A stretch of DNA of 64,000 nucleotides from Hohaiivirga grylli. Lineage in GTDB: Bacteria; Pseudomonadota; Alphaproteobacteria; Rhizobiales; Beijerinckiaceae. The position numbers and the translations under genes are program-made. The DNA is taken from NCBI RefSeq assembly GCF_039655745.1, contig NZ_JBBYXI010000002.1, forward strand, positions 434,001 through 498,000, in the 5' to 3' direction. The notes under the pieces are model-generated. The model did not search any database. It was given only the letters and a program-made list of their open reading frames with translations, and was not told the origin of the DNA. Shown here piece after piece: positions 23,896-32,466 of this stretch; the first letter of the stretch is position 1, and the number at the start of each line of letters is the position of its first letter.

Positions 23896-24801
23896 TTAGG
23901 TGGGTTGTTGACCAATTTTTGCTGGATCATAAGCTAAAATCTGACGGTAGAAATTTTCAGCCGCATTCGATAAAGTTCGGTCTTTTAAACGGATAACATG
24001 CGTCTCACGGAAGACCTTCAGATCACTGAAAGGCCGGATAACCATATCCGGATGACGGAACTGGTACAAAGCAAGCTCTGGAATAATGCTGACACCAAGC
24101 CCGGCTGCGATTAGCCCCATCATTGTTGTCAGCTGCTCAACCTCGAGAGAATCATAGGTCGTATTCTCTGGAAGAGAGTGGTCAAGGTGCTGACGAATAC
24201 TGGTGAGCCGAGAAAAATTGAGCACCAGATGCCCGTGAAGCTGGCTGAGAGAAATAATATCAAAGGCAGCAAGCGGATGGTCTTTATGGCAGATGAGATG
24301 AAAGGTCTCTGTGAAGAGCTTCACTGAATGAAAAGCATCTCTATCCACCCGCAAGGTTGTCAGGGTAAAATCGGCAATACCATCATCCAGCAGCTGCATA
24401 CATCTGTCCGACGGAGCATCAATAAGCTCAACGCGGACATTGGGATAGGATTTGCGGAATACAGGCAAAATGCTTGGAAGAAGGGTAACCGCGACAGAAG
24501 GAAGAGCAGCTACGCAAACACGACCGTGTTCGCCATGGGCAATTGCTTTAATTTCCTTTTTGGAATCCTCATAGAGCCGGATATTGCGGATTGCGATCCG
24601 TTTAAAAGCCTCTCCATCAGGGGTTAGATGAACATTGCGTGTGTCTCTGTCAAAAAGCCGGAACCCGATTTCTGTTTCCAGCCCATTGATTAAAGCACTG
24701 AATGCGGGTTGAGAGAGAAAAACGCTACTTGCGGCACGCGTAAAGTTTCTAAGCTCTGCCAGAGCCATGAATGCTCGCAGGTGACGTATTGTTATATTCA
24801 T
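23896..24801 (-). CDS. LysR-family transcriptional regulator
   Basis: 301 aa. N-terminal winged helix-turn-helix: ITIRHLRAFMALAELRNFTRAASSVFLSQPAFSALINGLE (residues 3-42), then a linker helix and a type-2 periplasmic-binding-like effector domain starting GRVCVAALPSVAVTLLPSILP. Its position just upstream of the amino-acid transporter on the same strand suggests that it controls the transporter. The 135-nt gap between them is very AT-rich and would hold that promoter. Effector unknown. Confidence 0.92.
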   Translation of the reverse strand: MNITIRHLRAFMALAELRNFTRAASSVFLSQPAFSALINGLETEIGFRLFDRDTRNVHLTPDGEAFKRIAIRNIRLYEDSKKEIKAIAHGEHGRVCVAALPSVAVTLLPSILPVFRKSYPNVRVELIDAPSDRCMQLLDDGIADFTLTTLRVDRDAFHSVKLFTETFHLICHKDHPLAAFDIISLSQLHGHLVLNFSRLTSIRQHLDHSLPENTTYDSLEVEQLTTMMGLIAAGLGVSIIPELALYQFRHPDMVIRPFSDLKVFRETHVIRLKDRTLSNAAENFYRQILAYDPAKIGQQPT

Positions 24802-24993
24802 AATTTCTCTCTTAAGTTCTTAAAACTTAATGTCATTATTCTGTCGTATCTTGATCTGTTCCAATGCGGACCCACACACTGGATAAGATTAGTCTTGTAG
24901 CTACTGATAGCGGCAAAAAATTGATACGTATCAAGGAGCTCCTTTAATTCAGCCATACTATAGAGCAAGCCTTGTTTAAAATGGAGTGGGCAG

Positions 24994-26088
24994 ATGAAAT
25001 TATTGGGTAAGTTACTAGTATCTGCGGCTTTCCTTGCCATCACTGTGCCAGCTGTTGCAACACAGACAGATAGTGAACTCAGGAAAGAAGCCGCAGAATT
25101 TTTTGAAGTTATCCCATCTGTCATACCAGCTATAAAGGATAATGCGATTACGCATGCCAAAATTGAGCTTGGTAAAAAACTGTTTTTTGAGCCACGTTTG
25201 TCAAAGAGTGGTTTTATCTCCTGTAACAGCTGCCATAACGTTGGCATGGGCGGTGGTGATAATCTGGAGACTTCTGTCGGGCATGGTTGGCAGACTGGCC
25301 CTCGTAATGCACCGACGGTTTTAAATGCGGTCTTCAATACAGCTCAGTTCTGGGATGGCCGTGCGGCTGATCTGAAAGAACAGGCAAAGGGCCCGATACA
25401 GGCTGGCGTTGAAATGGCCAGTACACCAGAGCGCGTTATTGCTACCCTGAAAAGCATGCCGCGTTATGTTGAAGATTTTAAAGTTGCCTTCCCGGGGGAA
25501 GAGGATCCTGTAACCTTTGATAATGTTGCCAAGGCAATTGAGGCCTTTGAAGCCACACTGGTGACACCTGCTGCCCGGTTTGACCAGTTCCTTGAAGGCA
25601 ATGATAAAATTCTGACTACTGAAGAAAAACAAGGTCTTTCCCTGTTTATGGAAAAGGGATGTACGACCTGCCATAACGGGGTGAACTTTGGTGGTAATGG
25701 GTACTTCCCATTCGGTATGGTTGAGAAGCCTGATGCCAGTATTCTTCCAGAGAATGATCCAGGCCGTTACACTGTGACGAAGACAGAAGATGAAAAATAT
25801 GTCTTCCGTGCATCTCCTTTGCGTAACGTTGCTCTGACAGCACCATACTTCCACAGTGGTAAGGTTTGGGAACTTGAAAGTGCCGTTCGTGTTATGGGTA
25901 CGGCTCAGCTTGGTGTAACCCTTGAAGATAATGAGGTTAAGGCTATTACGGCATTCCTCAAGACTTTGACAGGTGAGCAGCCACGCATTGAATACCCGAT
26001 CCTTCCAATCAGTACGGCAACAACACCAAAGCCGGAGCTGATGATTCCACCACCTCCGGCTCCTGAAAAGGCACCGGCTAAGAAGTAA
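24994..26088 (+). CDS. Di-haem cytochrome c peroxidase (CcpA/MauG family)
   Basis: 364 aa. Signal peptide MKLLGKLLVSAAFLAITVPAVA, then two CXXCH haem c sites: CNSCH (residues 77-81) and CTTCH (about 224-228). Family context is strong: LGKKLFFEPRLSKSGFISCNSCHN, RNAPTVLNAVFNTAQFWDGRA, LRNVALTAPYFHSGKVWELE. It reduces hydrogen peroxide in the periplasm with electrons from cytochrome c. Unusual is a proline-rich C-terminal tail (IPPPPAPEKAPAKK). Monocistronic, GGAG before the ATG, terminator after it. Confidence 0.95.
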   Translation: MKLLGKLLVSAAFLAITVPAVATQTDSELRKEAAEFFEVIPSVIPAIKDNAITHAKIELGKKLFFEPRLSKSGFISCNSCHNVGMGGGDNLETSVGHGWQTGPRNAPTVLNAVFNTAQFWDGRAADLKEQAKGPIQAGVEMASTPERVIATLKSMPRYVEDFKVAFPGEEDPVTFDNVAKAIEAFEATLVTPAARFDQFLEGNDKILTTEEKQGLSLFMEKGCTTCHNGVNFGGNGYFPFGMVEKPDASILPENDPGRYTVTKTEDEKYVFRASPLRNVALTAPYFHSGKVWELESAVRVMGTAQLGVTLEDNEVKAITAFLKTLTGEQPRIEYPILPISTATTPKPELMIPPPPAPEKAPAKK

Positions 26089-26111
26089 TTTCGTAAAGTC
26101 CAGAATATATT

Positions 26112-26142
26112 GGCCGCCCTTGTTAAGGGGCGGCCTTTATCA
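26112..26142 (+). terminator. Terminator after the peroxidase gene
   Basis: GGCCGCCC / GGGCGGCC stem with a short loop, followed by TTTATCATTTT. The U-run is interrupted, so it may be moderate in strength. Confidence 0.7.
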
Positions 26143-26307
26143 TTTTGCAAATAAAGACATAAAGCTATCCGGGACAAAGTGCATTTTATCTGTTTGATGA
26201 TTTGACATTTGAGCAGCGATAAAAGAGTAAACTCAGACGGTAAAACATGTTATCTGCCGTATCTTGAGTGAAGCATACGCAGCTGGCCTGCGCAGAGTAA
26301 GACACGA

Positions 26308-28029
26308 ATGGCAAATCTAACTCCATTTTCTCATATTGGTGATGCTGGCGATCAGGGCTGGGTTGAGCGCTTCCTGTCATGGGTTGAGCGTGGGCATGGC
26401 TATGCCTGTGCCGCTTTGGTTGCCTTGTGTCTTATGTGCTTTCTGCCTGGTTTCTCTTCTCTGCAACCCATGGATCGTGACGAGCCGCGTTTTGCACAAG
26501 CGACGAAGCAGATGCTTGAGACCGGTGATCTTGTCGATATCCGTTTTCAGGATGAGGCACGCCACAAGAAACCAGTTGGTATTTACTGGATACAGGCATC
26601 TGTTGTTGCAGCTGCAGAGGCACTTGGTGTCCCTGAAGCCAAAACGACAATAGCACTCTATCGCCTTCCTTCGTTATTGGGGGCGATAGGTGGTGTACTG
26701 TTGAGCTATTGGGCTGCACTCGCTTTCTTAAGCAGGCGCGGAGCTTTTCTGGCGGCCTCCCTTGTTGCGGCTAGTATTATTCTGATGGTTGAATCAAAGC
26801 TGGCGAAGACTGATGCAACGCTGCTTGCCTGTTCCATGGCTGTTATGGGAGGCTTGGCAAGAGCCTATCTCGGGCAGGGAAGTGTTAAACTGCCTGTTCG
26901 AACCTGTGTTGTTTTCTGGCTCGGCATGGCGATTGGTATTCTTGTGAAGGGGCCAATGGTCGTGATGTTTGCAGGCCTTACATCCGTCTGCCTGATTTTT
27001 AAGGATCGCTCGGCATATTGGTTGCGCAGTCTCCGCTTCGGATGGGGGCTTCTGGCAACACTCATTATTGTTCTGCCCTGGTTTATCGCTATAGCCATCA
27101 AAAGCCACGGAGAGTTCTTTCAGGCTTCTGTTGGTCAGGATATGCTGGCTAAAGTTGCCAAAGGGCAGGAGGTTCATGGCGCTCCTCCCGGATTTTACAT
27201 TATTGCTTTCTTTGCAACATTCTGGCCGGGTGCAATACTGGCGGCCATTGCCGTGCCTTTTGCGTGGACGAACAGACATATTCGTGAAGTTGCCTTCTGT
27301 CTGGCCTGGATTGTGCCCTCATGGATTATTTTTGAGGCTGTTCCAACCAAGCTGCCGCACTATGTTATGCCGCTGTATCCGGCTATTGCCATTGTTGTGA
27401 TGCTTGCAGTCAGTGATAAGTTTATTGGCCCGAACAGGCCATTGGCGAGACTCGCTTCGTGGGTTGTCCCGCTTATTCCTCTGGTTCTGGCCGTAGGGCT
27501 TCTTTTTGCATCAATATCTTTCGATAAGACGATTGCCTATAGCGGTTTTGCGGTGACGTTATTTGCCGCCGCTATGGCTTTTGTGTCTCGAAACATCTTT
27601 GTTCAGGGGCGGGTTGTCGGGAGTATTCTGACATCACTTCTTGCATCTGTTCTTGTTGCTGTTGGTGTCTTTGGGTTTTTCCAGCATGACCTGCAGTCTC
27701 TCAAGATTTCGCCGCGACTGGCGGAGGCTGCAAAAGAGGCAAAATGTCCTACGCCTGTTATCGGTACACTCGGTTATCGTGAGCCTAGTCTGGTATTCCT
27801 CACGGGGACAGATCTGAATATGCTTGATGGTGCTCAGGATGCCGCAGACTTTATGAAGAAGGGTGGTTGTCGCGTTGTTTTCGTTGATAATCGCTACAAT
27901 GAAGCCTTTCGTATGCTCACGGAAGAGCAGGGTATCAAGTTACGGAGACAGGTTCTTGTCTCCGGTTTCAACATCAATGGTGGGAAGAGAATAGATATAT
28001 TCGTTTACGAAACCGCATATAACGAATAA
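26308..28029 (+). CDS. ArnT-like GT83/PMT glycosyltransferase
   Basis: 573-aa inner-membrane glycosyltransferase. The periplasmic catalytic loop has the hallmark MDRDEPRFAQATKQMLETGD (about residues 55-74), where Asp-Glu acts as base, followed by RFQDEARHKKPVGIYWIQ. About eleven membrane helices follow and the C-terminal 110 residues are soluble. The family moves sugars from undecaprenyl-phosphate carriers onto lipid A or other envelope acceptors. The next gene is a polyprenyl-phosphate glycosyltransferase that would make the donor, and then comes a LAB_N protein, so this is a three-gene envelope modification operon. Sugar identity not readable. Confidence 0.9.
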   Translation: MANLTPFSHIGDAGDQGWVERFLSWVERGHGYACAALVALCLMCFLPGFSSLQPMDRDEPRFAQATKQMLETGDLVDIRFQDEARHKKPVGIYWIQASVVAAAEALGVPEAKTTIALYRLPSLLGAIGGVLLSYWAALAFLSRRGAFLAASLVAASIILMVESKLAKTDATLLACSMAVMGGLARAYLGQGSVKLPVRTCVVFWLGMAIGILVKGPMVVMFAGLTSVCLIFKDRSAYWLRSLRFGWGLLATLIIVLPWFIAIAIKSHGEFFQASVGQDMLAKVAKGQEVHGAPPGFYIIAFFATFWPGAILAAIAVPFAWTNRHIREVAFCLAWIVPSWIIFEAVPTKLPHYVMPLYPAIAIVVMLAVSDKFIGPNRPLARLASWVVPLIPLVLAVGLLFASISFDKTIAYSGFAVTLFAAAMAFVSRNIFVQGRVVGSILTSLLASVLVAVGVFGFFQHDLQSLKISPRLAEAAKEAKCPTPVIGTLGYREPSLVFLTGTDLNMLDGAQDAADFMKKGGCRVVFVDNRYNEAFRMLTEEQGIKLRRQVLVSGFNINGGKRIDIFVYETAYNE

Positions 28030-28059
28030 GCAGATAATCTCCTCAGTAAGTTGCCGAGA

Positions 28060-28812
28060 ATGAAAGCTACAAAAAAAGCTCCCAAAGGGACACCACGCGT
28101 CAGTGTTGTTGTTCCTGTAAAAAACGAAGAAGGTAATATTCGTACGCTTGTCGATGAAATCGTTCAGGCAGCAACGGATATTGGGCCATTTGAAGTTATC
28201 TATGTTGATGATGGCTCAACCGATACAACACCTTCTATTCTAACAGAGCTGAGTGAAAGCTATCCTTGGTTTCACTGGGTTAAACATAAAGAGAGTTGCG
28301 GGCAAAGTGCAGCTGTCCGGACAGGTGTGAGGCATGCAACAGCTCCTGTTGTAGTTACAATGGATGGGGACGGGCAGAATAACCCGGCTTATATCCCTGA
28401 AATGCTCTCTGTTCTTGAAGCTGGTGGAGATGCGATGGCCCTTGTTGCCGGGCAGCGTACCGGTCGTAAAGATGGTAAGTTCAAGAGCTTCCAGTCAAAA
28501 ATTGCCAATCGTGTGCGTGGTGCCATCTTGAGAGATGGAACGCGTGACACAGGTTGTGGTCTGAAGATGTTCAAGCGCGATGTCTACCTCGCTTTGCCAT
28601 ATTTCGATGCTTTGCACCGTTTCATGCCTGCTCTCGTGAAGAGAGAAGGTTTTGGTATTGGTTATGTCGATGTTGTTGATAGAACGCGTTATACGGGTGT
28701 TTCCAATTACGGTCTATTTGACAGGCTCTGGGTTAGCATAATGGATCTGGCTGGTGTCTGGTGGCTTATTCGCCGCCGTCGTCGTGTGCCACAGGTCCAG
28801 AAAATGGATTGA
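28060..28812 (+). CDS. GT2 polyprenyl-phosphate glycosyltransferase (ArnC/DPM1-like)
   Basis: About 250 aa. The GT-A fold starts VSVVVPVKNEEGNIRTLVDEI, with nucleotide-sugar sites VIYVDDGSTDTTP and VVTMDGDGQNNPAYIPEM (a DxD-like motif), then DTGCGLKMFKRDVYLALP. It lacks the long C-terminal membrane pair of ArnC, having only one hydrophobic stretch near the end (LWVSIMDLAGVWWLI). Likely function is transfer of a sugar to undecaprenyl phosphate, feeding the upstream ArnT-like enzyme. ATG 28060 was chosen over TTG 28051. Confidence 0.92.
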   Translation: MKATKKAPKGTPRVSVVVPVKNEEGNIRTLVDEIVQAATDIGPFEVIYVDDGSTDTTPSILTELSESYPWFHWVKHKESCGQSAAVRTGVRHATAPVVVTMDGDGQNNPAYIPEMLSVLEAGGDAMALVAGQRTGRKDGKFKSFQSKIANRVRGAILRDGTRDTGCGLKMFKRDVYLALPYFDALHRFMPALVKREGFGIGYVDVVDRTRYTGVSNYGLFDRLWVSIMDLAGVWWLIRRRRRVPQVQKMD

Positions 28813-28823
28813 TGGTGTAATTT

Positions 28824-29147
28824 ATGATCGCCAGTATTTTCAGTGATCTTGGTGGCTATCTGCATGCCGTGTTTATCGAGAATCTCGATATCGCAGTTAT
28901 GATCGGCCTCATCGGTCAGGCTCTGTTTACCGCACGTTTTCTGGTGCAGTGGCTTGCCAGTGAGCGGGCAGGGAAAAGCGTTATCCCGATATCCTTCTGG
29001 TTCCTGTCTATTGGCGGTGGGCTGCTGCTTCTGGCTTATGCGCTGTACAAGAAAGACCCGGTCTTTATTCTCGGGCAATCATTAGGGACGTTTATCTACC
29101 TGCGAAACCTGATGTTCGTATTCAGGGAAAAGAAACAGAACAGCTAA
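28824..29147 (+). CDS. LAB_N-domain membrane protein
   Basis: 107 aa, three hydrophobic spans. AVMIGLIGQALFTARFLVQWLASERAGKSVIPISFWFLSIGGGLLLLAYALYKKDPVFILGQ is the lipid-A-disaccharide synthase N-terminal (LAB_N) domain found as a stand-alone protein. Its function is not established; it regularly accompanies envelope glycosyltransferases of the ArnC/ArnT type, and a role in carrier-lipid flipping has been suggested for such small proteins. It lies 11 nt after the GT2 gene and a strong terminator follows. Confidence 0.92.
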   Translation: MIASIFSDLGGYLHAVFIENLDIAVMIGLIGQALFTARFLVQWLASERAGKSVIPISFWFLSIGGGLLLLAYALYKKDPVFILGQSLGTFIYLRNLMFVFREKKQNS

Positions 29148-29152
29148 ATAAA

Positions 29153-29181
29153 AAAGCCCCGGAAATCCGGGGCTTTGTTTT
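29153..29181. terminator. Bidirectional terminator
   Basis: AAAGCCCCGG / CCGGGGCTTT, 10-bp stem, AAAT loop, A-run before and GTTTT after. Serves the LAB_N operon and the convergent metC gene. Confidence 0.9.
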
Positions 29182-30361
29182 ATCTGCTGTGTTGCGCAAA
29201 CCGCTTAAGACCAGCATCCAGATCACTCTTCAGATCATCAAGGCTTTCAAGACCCACCTGTATACGAAGCATTGGGCCTTCTGCCTGCCATGTCGTTGCC
29301 GTGCGATAGCTGCTGCAATCAAACGGAATGACCAGACTTTCAAAGCCACCCCATGAATAGCCCATGCCAAAGAGTTCGAGATTGTCGAGCATGGCAGCGA
29401 CCCCTGATATAGGGCCGGGTTGTAGCTCTATGGCAAAGAGACCGGAAGATCCTTTAAAGTCTCTTTTCCAGATTGCATGACCGGGGTCGGATTCAAGGCC
29501 GGGATGAATAACACGGGCAACTTCAGGGCGCTTTTCAAGCCAGCGTGCCAGCTCCAATGCGCGTGCTCCTTGCTCTTTCAGGCGCAAAGGCATTGTTCTT
29601 AGCCCGCGCAGACCAAGGAAGACATCTTCCGGGCCGGCACAAAGAGCCATGGAATCCCATGTGTCGTGTAGGTCTTTCCAGCTACGTTCATTGGCTGAGA
29701 CCATTCCCAGAAGGAGGTCAGATGCGCCGGAGAGGTATTTGGTGCCAGCCTCAATTGCAATATCGACACCATTGTCATGGGGTGGGAAGAACAGAGGGGT
29801 TGCCCAGGTGTTGTCCATCAGAACGGTTGCGCCATGGCGGTGAGCAATTTCTGCAATTGCCGGGATATCCTGCACTTCAAAGGTCTGGGAACCCGGAGCT
29901 TCCGTAAAGACCGCTGTTGTATTGGGCTTGAAAAGCTTTTCAATATCCTTACCGATCAATGGGTCATAATAGGTTGTTTCTACACCGAAACGCTTCAGGA
30001 ACCCGTCACAATAATGACGTGTCGGACGATAGACCGAATCGGTAACCAAGAGATGATCACCGGCTTTGAGACAGGACATCAGAGCAACCGCAATAGCTGC
30101 AAGCCCGGATGGAACAAGAACAGTTCCTGCGGCATTACTCAGTTCAGTCCATGCAGATGTCAGGGAGTCAATGGTTGGTGTGCCATGTGTTCCATAGGTA
30201 TATTTGGCTTTGCCATGAACCAGATCATCCATGGTTTTATAGAGTACCGTTGAGCCACGATAAATTGGCGTGTTTACGAAGCCATATTGATTGGAGGGCT
30301 CTCTGCCCGCATAGACGAGGCGGGTGCTGATATCAAACCGGGATTTATCTGACTGTGACAT
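29180..30361 (-). CDS. metC: Cystathionine beta-lyase
   Basis: 393-aa PLP enzyme of trans-sulfuration, splitting cystathionine to homocysteine, pyruvate and ammonia. Visible features: NTPIYRGSTVLYKT, LVPSGLAAIAVALMSCLKAGDHLL, the cofactor region VLMDNTWATPLFFPP, and the PLP lysine in EAGTKYLSGASDLLLG (about residue 205). The end (WGGFESLVIPFDCSSYRTATTW) matches the alphaproteobacterial MetC branch rather than MetB. The ATG at 30361 is preceded by AAGG. It is divergent from the orphan binding protein at 30487. Confidence 0.93.
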   Translation of the reverse strand: MSQSDKSRFDISTRLVYAGREPSNQYGFVNTPIYRGSTVLYKTMDDLVHGKAKYTYGTHGTPTIDSLTSAWTELSNAAGTVLVPSGLAAIAVALMSCLKAGDHLLVTDSVYRPTRHYCDGFLKRFGVETTYYDPLIGKDIEKLFKPNTTAVFTEAPGSQTFEVQDIPAIAEIAHRHGATVLMDNTWATPLFFPPHDNGVDIAIEAGTKYLSGASDLLLGMVSANERSWKDLHDTWDSMALCAGPEDVFLGLRGLRTMPLRLKEQGARALELARWLEKRPEVARVIHPGLESDPGHAIWKRDFKGSSGLFAIELQPGPISGVAAMLDNLELFGMGYSWGGFESLVIPFDCSSYRTATTWQAEGPMLRIQVGLESLDDLKSDLDAGLKRFAQHSR

Positions 30362-30486
30362 AATATAACCTTATAAGCTGCAATGCCGCTTATGATACGC
30401 GGCATTAAACTTGCATCGGGGTATAAATCCCGCAATGATATAGGGAATGCAACTTATTCCTGTTTAACAGGGAAAGAAAAGATCAA

Positions 30487-31536
30487 ATGGCAGTTTTCAT
30501 GCGCAAAATGACACTTGTTCTCATGTCGCTGGCTTTGTTGTCCGCTTGGGGAATACAAGAGGGTATTGCTGCCGAAGCCAAAGCATCAAATGTTCTTTCC
30601 CGTATTAAGAGAAATGGCTTCGTATCCTGTGGTGTGACCGGACAGTTACAAGGTTTCATGCAGAAGGGAAGTGATGGGGAATGGCGGGGCTTTGATATTG
30701 ATTTCTGTCGTGCTGTTGCTGCTGCCATTTTTAATGACAGTACGAAAATCAAAATCAGGGAAATTGAAACGGGAGCTCGTGAGGCGGCATTAGAGAAGCG
30801 ATTGATTGATATCTTGCTTGCCCGTATTTCTGCTTCCCTCTCCCGAGAAATGAAAGATGGAATGAATGTTGCAGCCATCACTTACTACGATGGGCAGGGC
30901 ATTCTTGTTTCAAAAAAACTGGAAATTTCTTCTGCCAGCGAATTAGCCGATAAAACCATTTGCGTTCAAAAGGCGACCGTTAAAGCCGAGAATGTGACAG
31001 AGTTTTTTAAAAATCGGAAAATCTTCATCAAAACCATTGGTTTCTCATCAGGTAAAGAAACCTTTGAAGGCTATGGACGTGGTGAATGTGATGCCGTTTC
31101 TGCTGATATGGCAACATTATACTCATGGCGTGTGATGTCGCCGCATCCAGAGGAATATACCTTTTTACCTGATATTATATCCAAGGAGCCAATAGGGCCC
31201 GTTGTTCTTTCCAAGGACCGGGAATGGGGTAGGCTGCTTTACTGGGTTCACATGGCGATGCTTGATGCCGAAGAGCTTAACATCAATCAACGGAATGTTG
31301 ATGACGAAAAAAACTCACCGGATGCTGCTGTGCAAAGATTACTTGGTGTTGAAGGTCATATTGGTCAGGATTTGGGCCTGACTTCAACATGGGCACACAG
31401 CGTGATCAAGCATGTTGGCAATTATGCTGAAGTCTTTGAAAGAAATCTTGGAGCAGACACACCGCTCAAGATTAAACGAGGTCAAAACTCCCTTTGGTCA
31501 GAGGGAGGGCTGCAATACGGCCTCCCTCTGCGGTAA
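30487..31536 (+). CDS. Orphan AapJ/BztA-like periplasmic binding protein
   Basis: 349 aa. Signal peptide up to about residue 30, then the general amino-acid binding fold: SRIKRNGFVSCGVTGQLQGFMQKGSDGEWRGFDIDFCRAVAAAIF, KTICVQKATVKAENVTEFF, GECDAVSADMATLYSWRV and the AapJ-type end LWSEGGLQYGLPLR. It has diverged: the segment that in AapJ binds ligand (around an RFxxL and TRD run) reads LEKRLIDILLARISASLSREM. No permease or ATPase is nearby. It may serve another transporter or act in sensing. Reading frame intact. Confidence 0.85.
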   Translation: MAVFMRKMTLVLMSLALLSAWGIQEGIAAEAKASNVLSRIKRNGFVSCGVTGQLQGFMQKGSDGEWRGFDIDFCRAVAAAIFNDSTKIKIREIETGAREAALEKRLIDILLARISASLSREMKDGMNVAAITYYDGQGILVSKKLEISSASELADKTICVQKATVKAENVTEFFKNRKIFIKTIGFSSGKETFEGYGRGECDAVSADMATLYSWRVMSPHPEEYTFLPDIISKEPIGPVVLSKDREWGRLLYWVHMAMLDAEELNINQRNVDDEKNSPDAAVQRLLGVEGHIGQDLGLTSTWAHSVIKHVGNYAEVFERNLGADTPLKIKRGQNSLWSEGGLQYGLPLR

Positions 31537-31539
31537 GAT

Positions 31540-32394
31540 TTATTTTGTTGCAGGCTCTATCGGGAGCTCGCTTCTGGAGCCCCATTCTGTCCATGAGCCA
31601 TCATAGAGAGCTCGTGGCTCATGCTGGATTGTCTCCAGGGCCAGAGACACAATCGCTGCTGTAACGCCTGAACCGCAGGATGTGATGATAGGCGAATCCA
31701 AATTGATAGCAGCCTGATTGGCAAGTGTTTTGATTTCAGCCGGACTTTTAAGTTTGTTGAGTTTGCCATCCACTGTCAGCGCTGTTGCAGGGAGATTCTT
31801 TGAGCCGGGAATATGTCCGGAGCGTAAGCCCGGACGAGGTTCGGCCGCTTCTCCACGGAAGCGCTCTGGACTGCGGGCATCGACAATTTGCGCAATATTC
31901 TGGCTTATTGCCTGCTGAACCATATCGACGTCTGCAACACGGGTTTTACGGAAACGTGGCACGAATGTTTTGGGCTGACGCTGCGGGGCCTCGCCTTTCT
32001 CAAGGGGAAATCCTGCTTCTTTCCAGGCCGGTAATCCACCTTCAAGAATATAGACTGTGATGGCTCCAAATATTTGAAACATCCAGCGAACCCGTGGAGC
32101 GGCGAATAAACCGAGGCCGTCATAAACAACAATGGTGGAAACTTCACTGATTCCCAGCTGCCCCGCATAAGTTGCAAAATCTTCTGGTGATGGGAGCATG
32201 TGGGGAAGAGAGGAGCTTTTATCTTTTATGTCATCAATATCGACGCGAACAGCGCCAGGAATATGCCCTTCCAGATATTCTGCATTAGCATCACGTTCCA
32301 TTGCCGGAAGGTACCAGGAGCCATCAACAACAACGAGTGAGGGATCATTCAGGCGTTGATGGAGCCATTGAGCAGAAACAAATGGGAAAGTCAT
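31540..32394 (-). CDS. sseA: 3-mercaptopyruvate sulfurtransferase (rhodanese family)
   Basis: 284 aa with two rhodanese domains. The inactive N-terminal domain starts VSAQWLHQRLNDPSLVVVDGSWYLP and contains YLEGHIPGAVRVDID. The C-terminal domain has IVDARSPERFRGE, SGHIPGSKNLPA and the active loop SCGSGVTAAIVSLALE with the catalytic cysteine in CGSGVTA, the mercaptopyruvate type rather than thiosulfate type. GAGAGG precedes the ATG. Together with metC it gives this stretch a sulfur amino-acid theme. Confidence 0.93.
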   Translation of the reverse strand: MTFPFVSAQWLHQRLNDPSLVVVDGSWYLPAMERDANAEYLEGHIPGAVRVDIDDIKDKSSSLPHMLPSPEDFATYAGQLGISEVSTIVVYDGLGLFAAPRVRWMFQIFGAITVYILEGGLPAWKEAGFPLEKGEAPQRQPKTFVPRFRKTRVADVDMVQQAISQNIAQIVDARSPERFRGEAAEPRPGLRSGHIPGSKNLPATALTVDGKLNKLKSPAEIKTLANQAAINLDSPIITSCGSGVTAAIVSLALETIQHEPRALYDGSWTEWGSRSELPIEPATK

Positions 32395-32466
32395 AATTGC
32401 CTCTCAGTCCTTAATAACAGAGGCATCTTATTCATAACACGGTGTGATTGCCAGACAGATTCTTAT

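Noticed and set aside
26794..27279. 161-aa frame antisense to the ArnT-like gene
   Set aside because: Polar, His/Asn-rich translation opposite hydrophobic codons, as expected from reverse reading of a membrane protein.
31499..31530. Hairpin CAGAGGGAGG / CCTCCCTCTG as terminator of the orphan binding-protein gene
   Set aside because: It lies inside the last codons and has no U-run; more likely coding sequence with chance symmetry.
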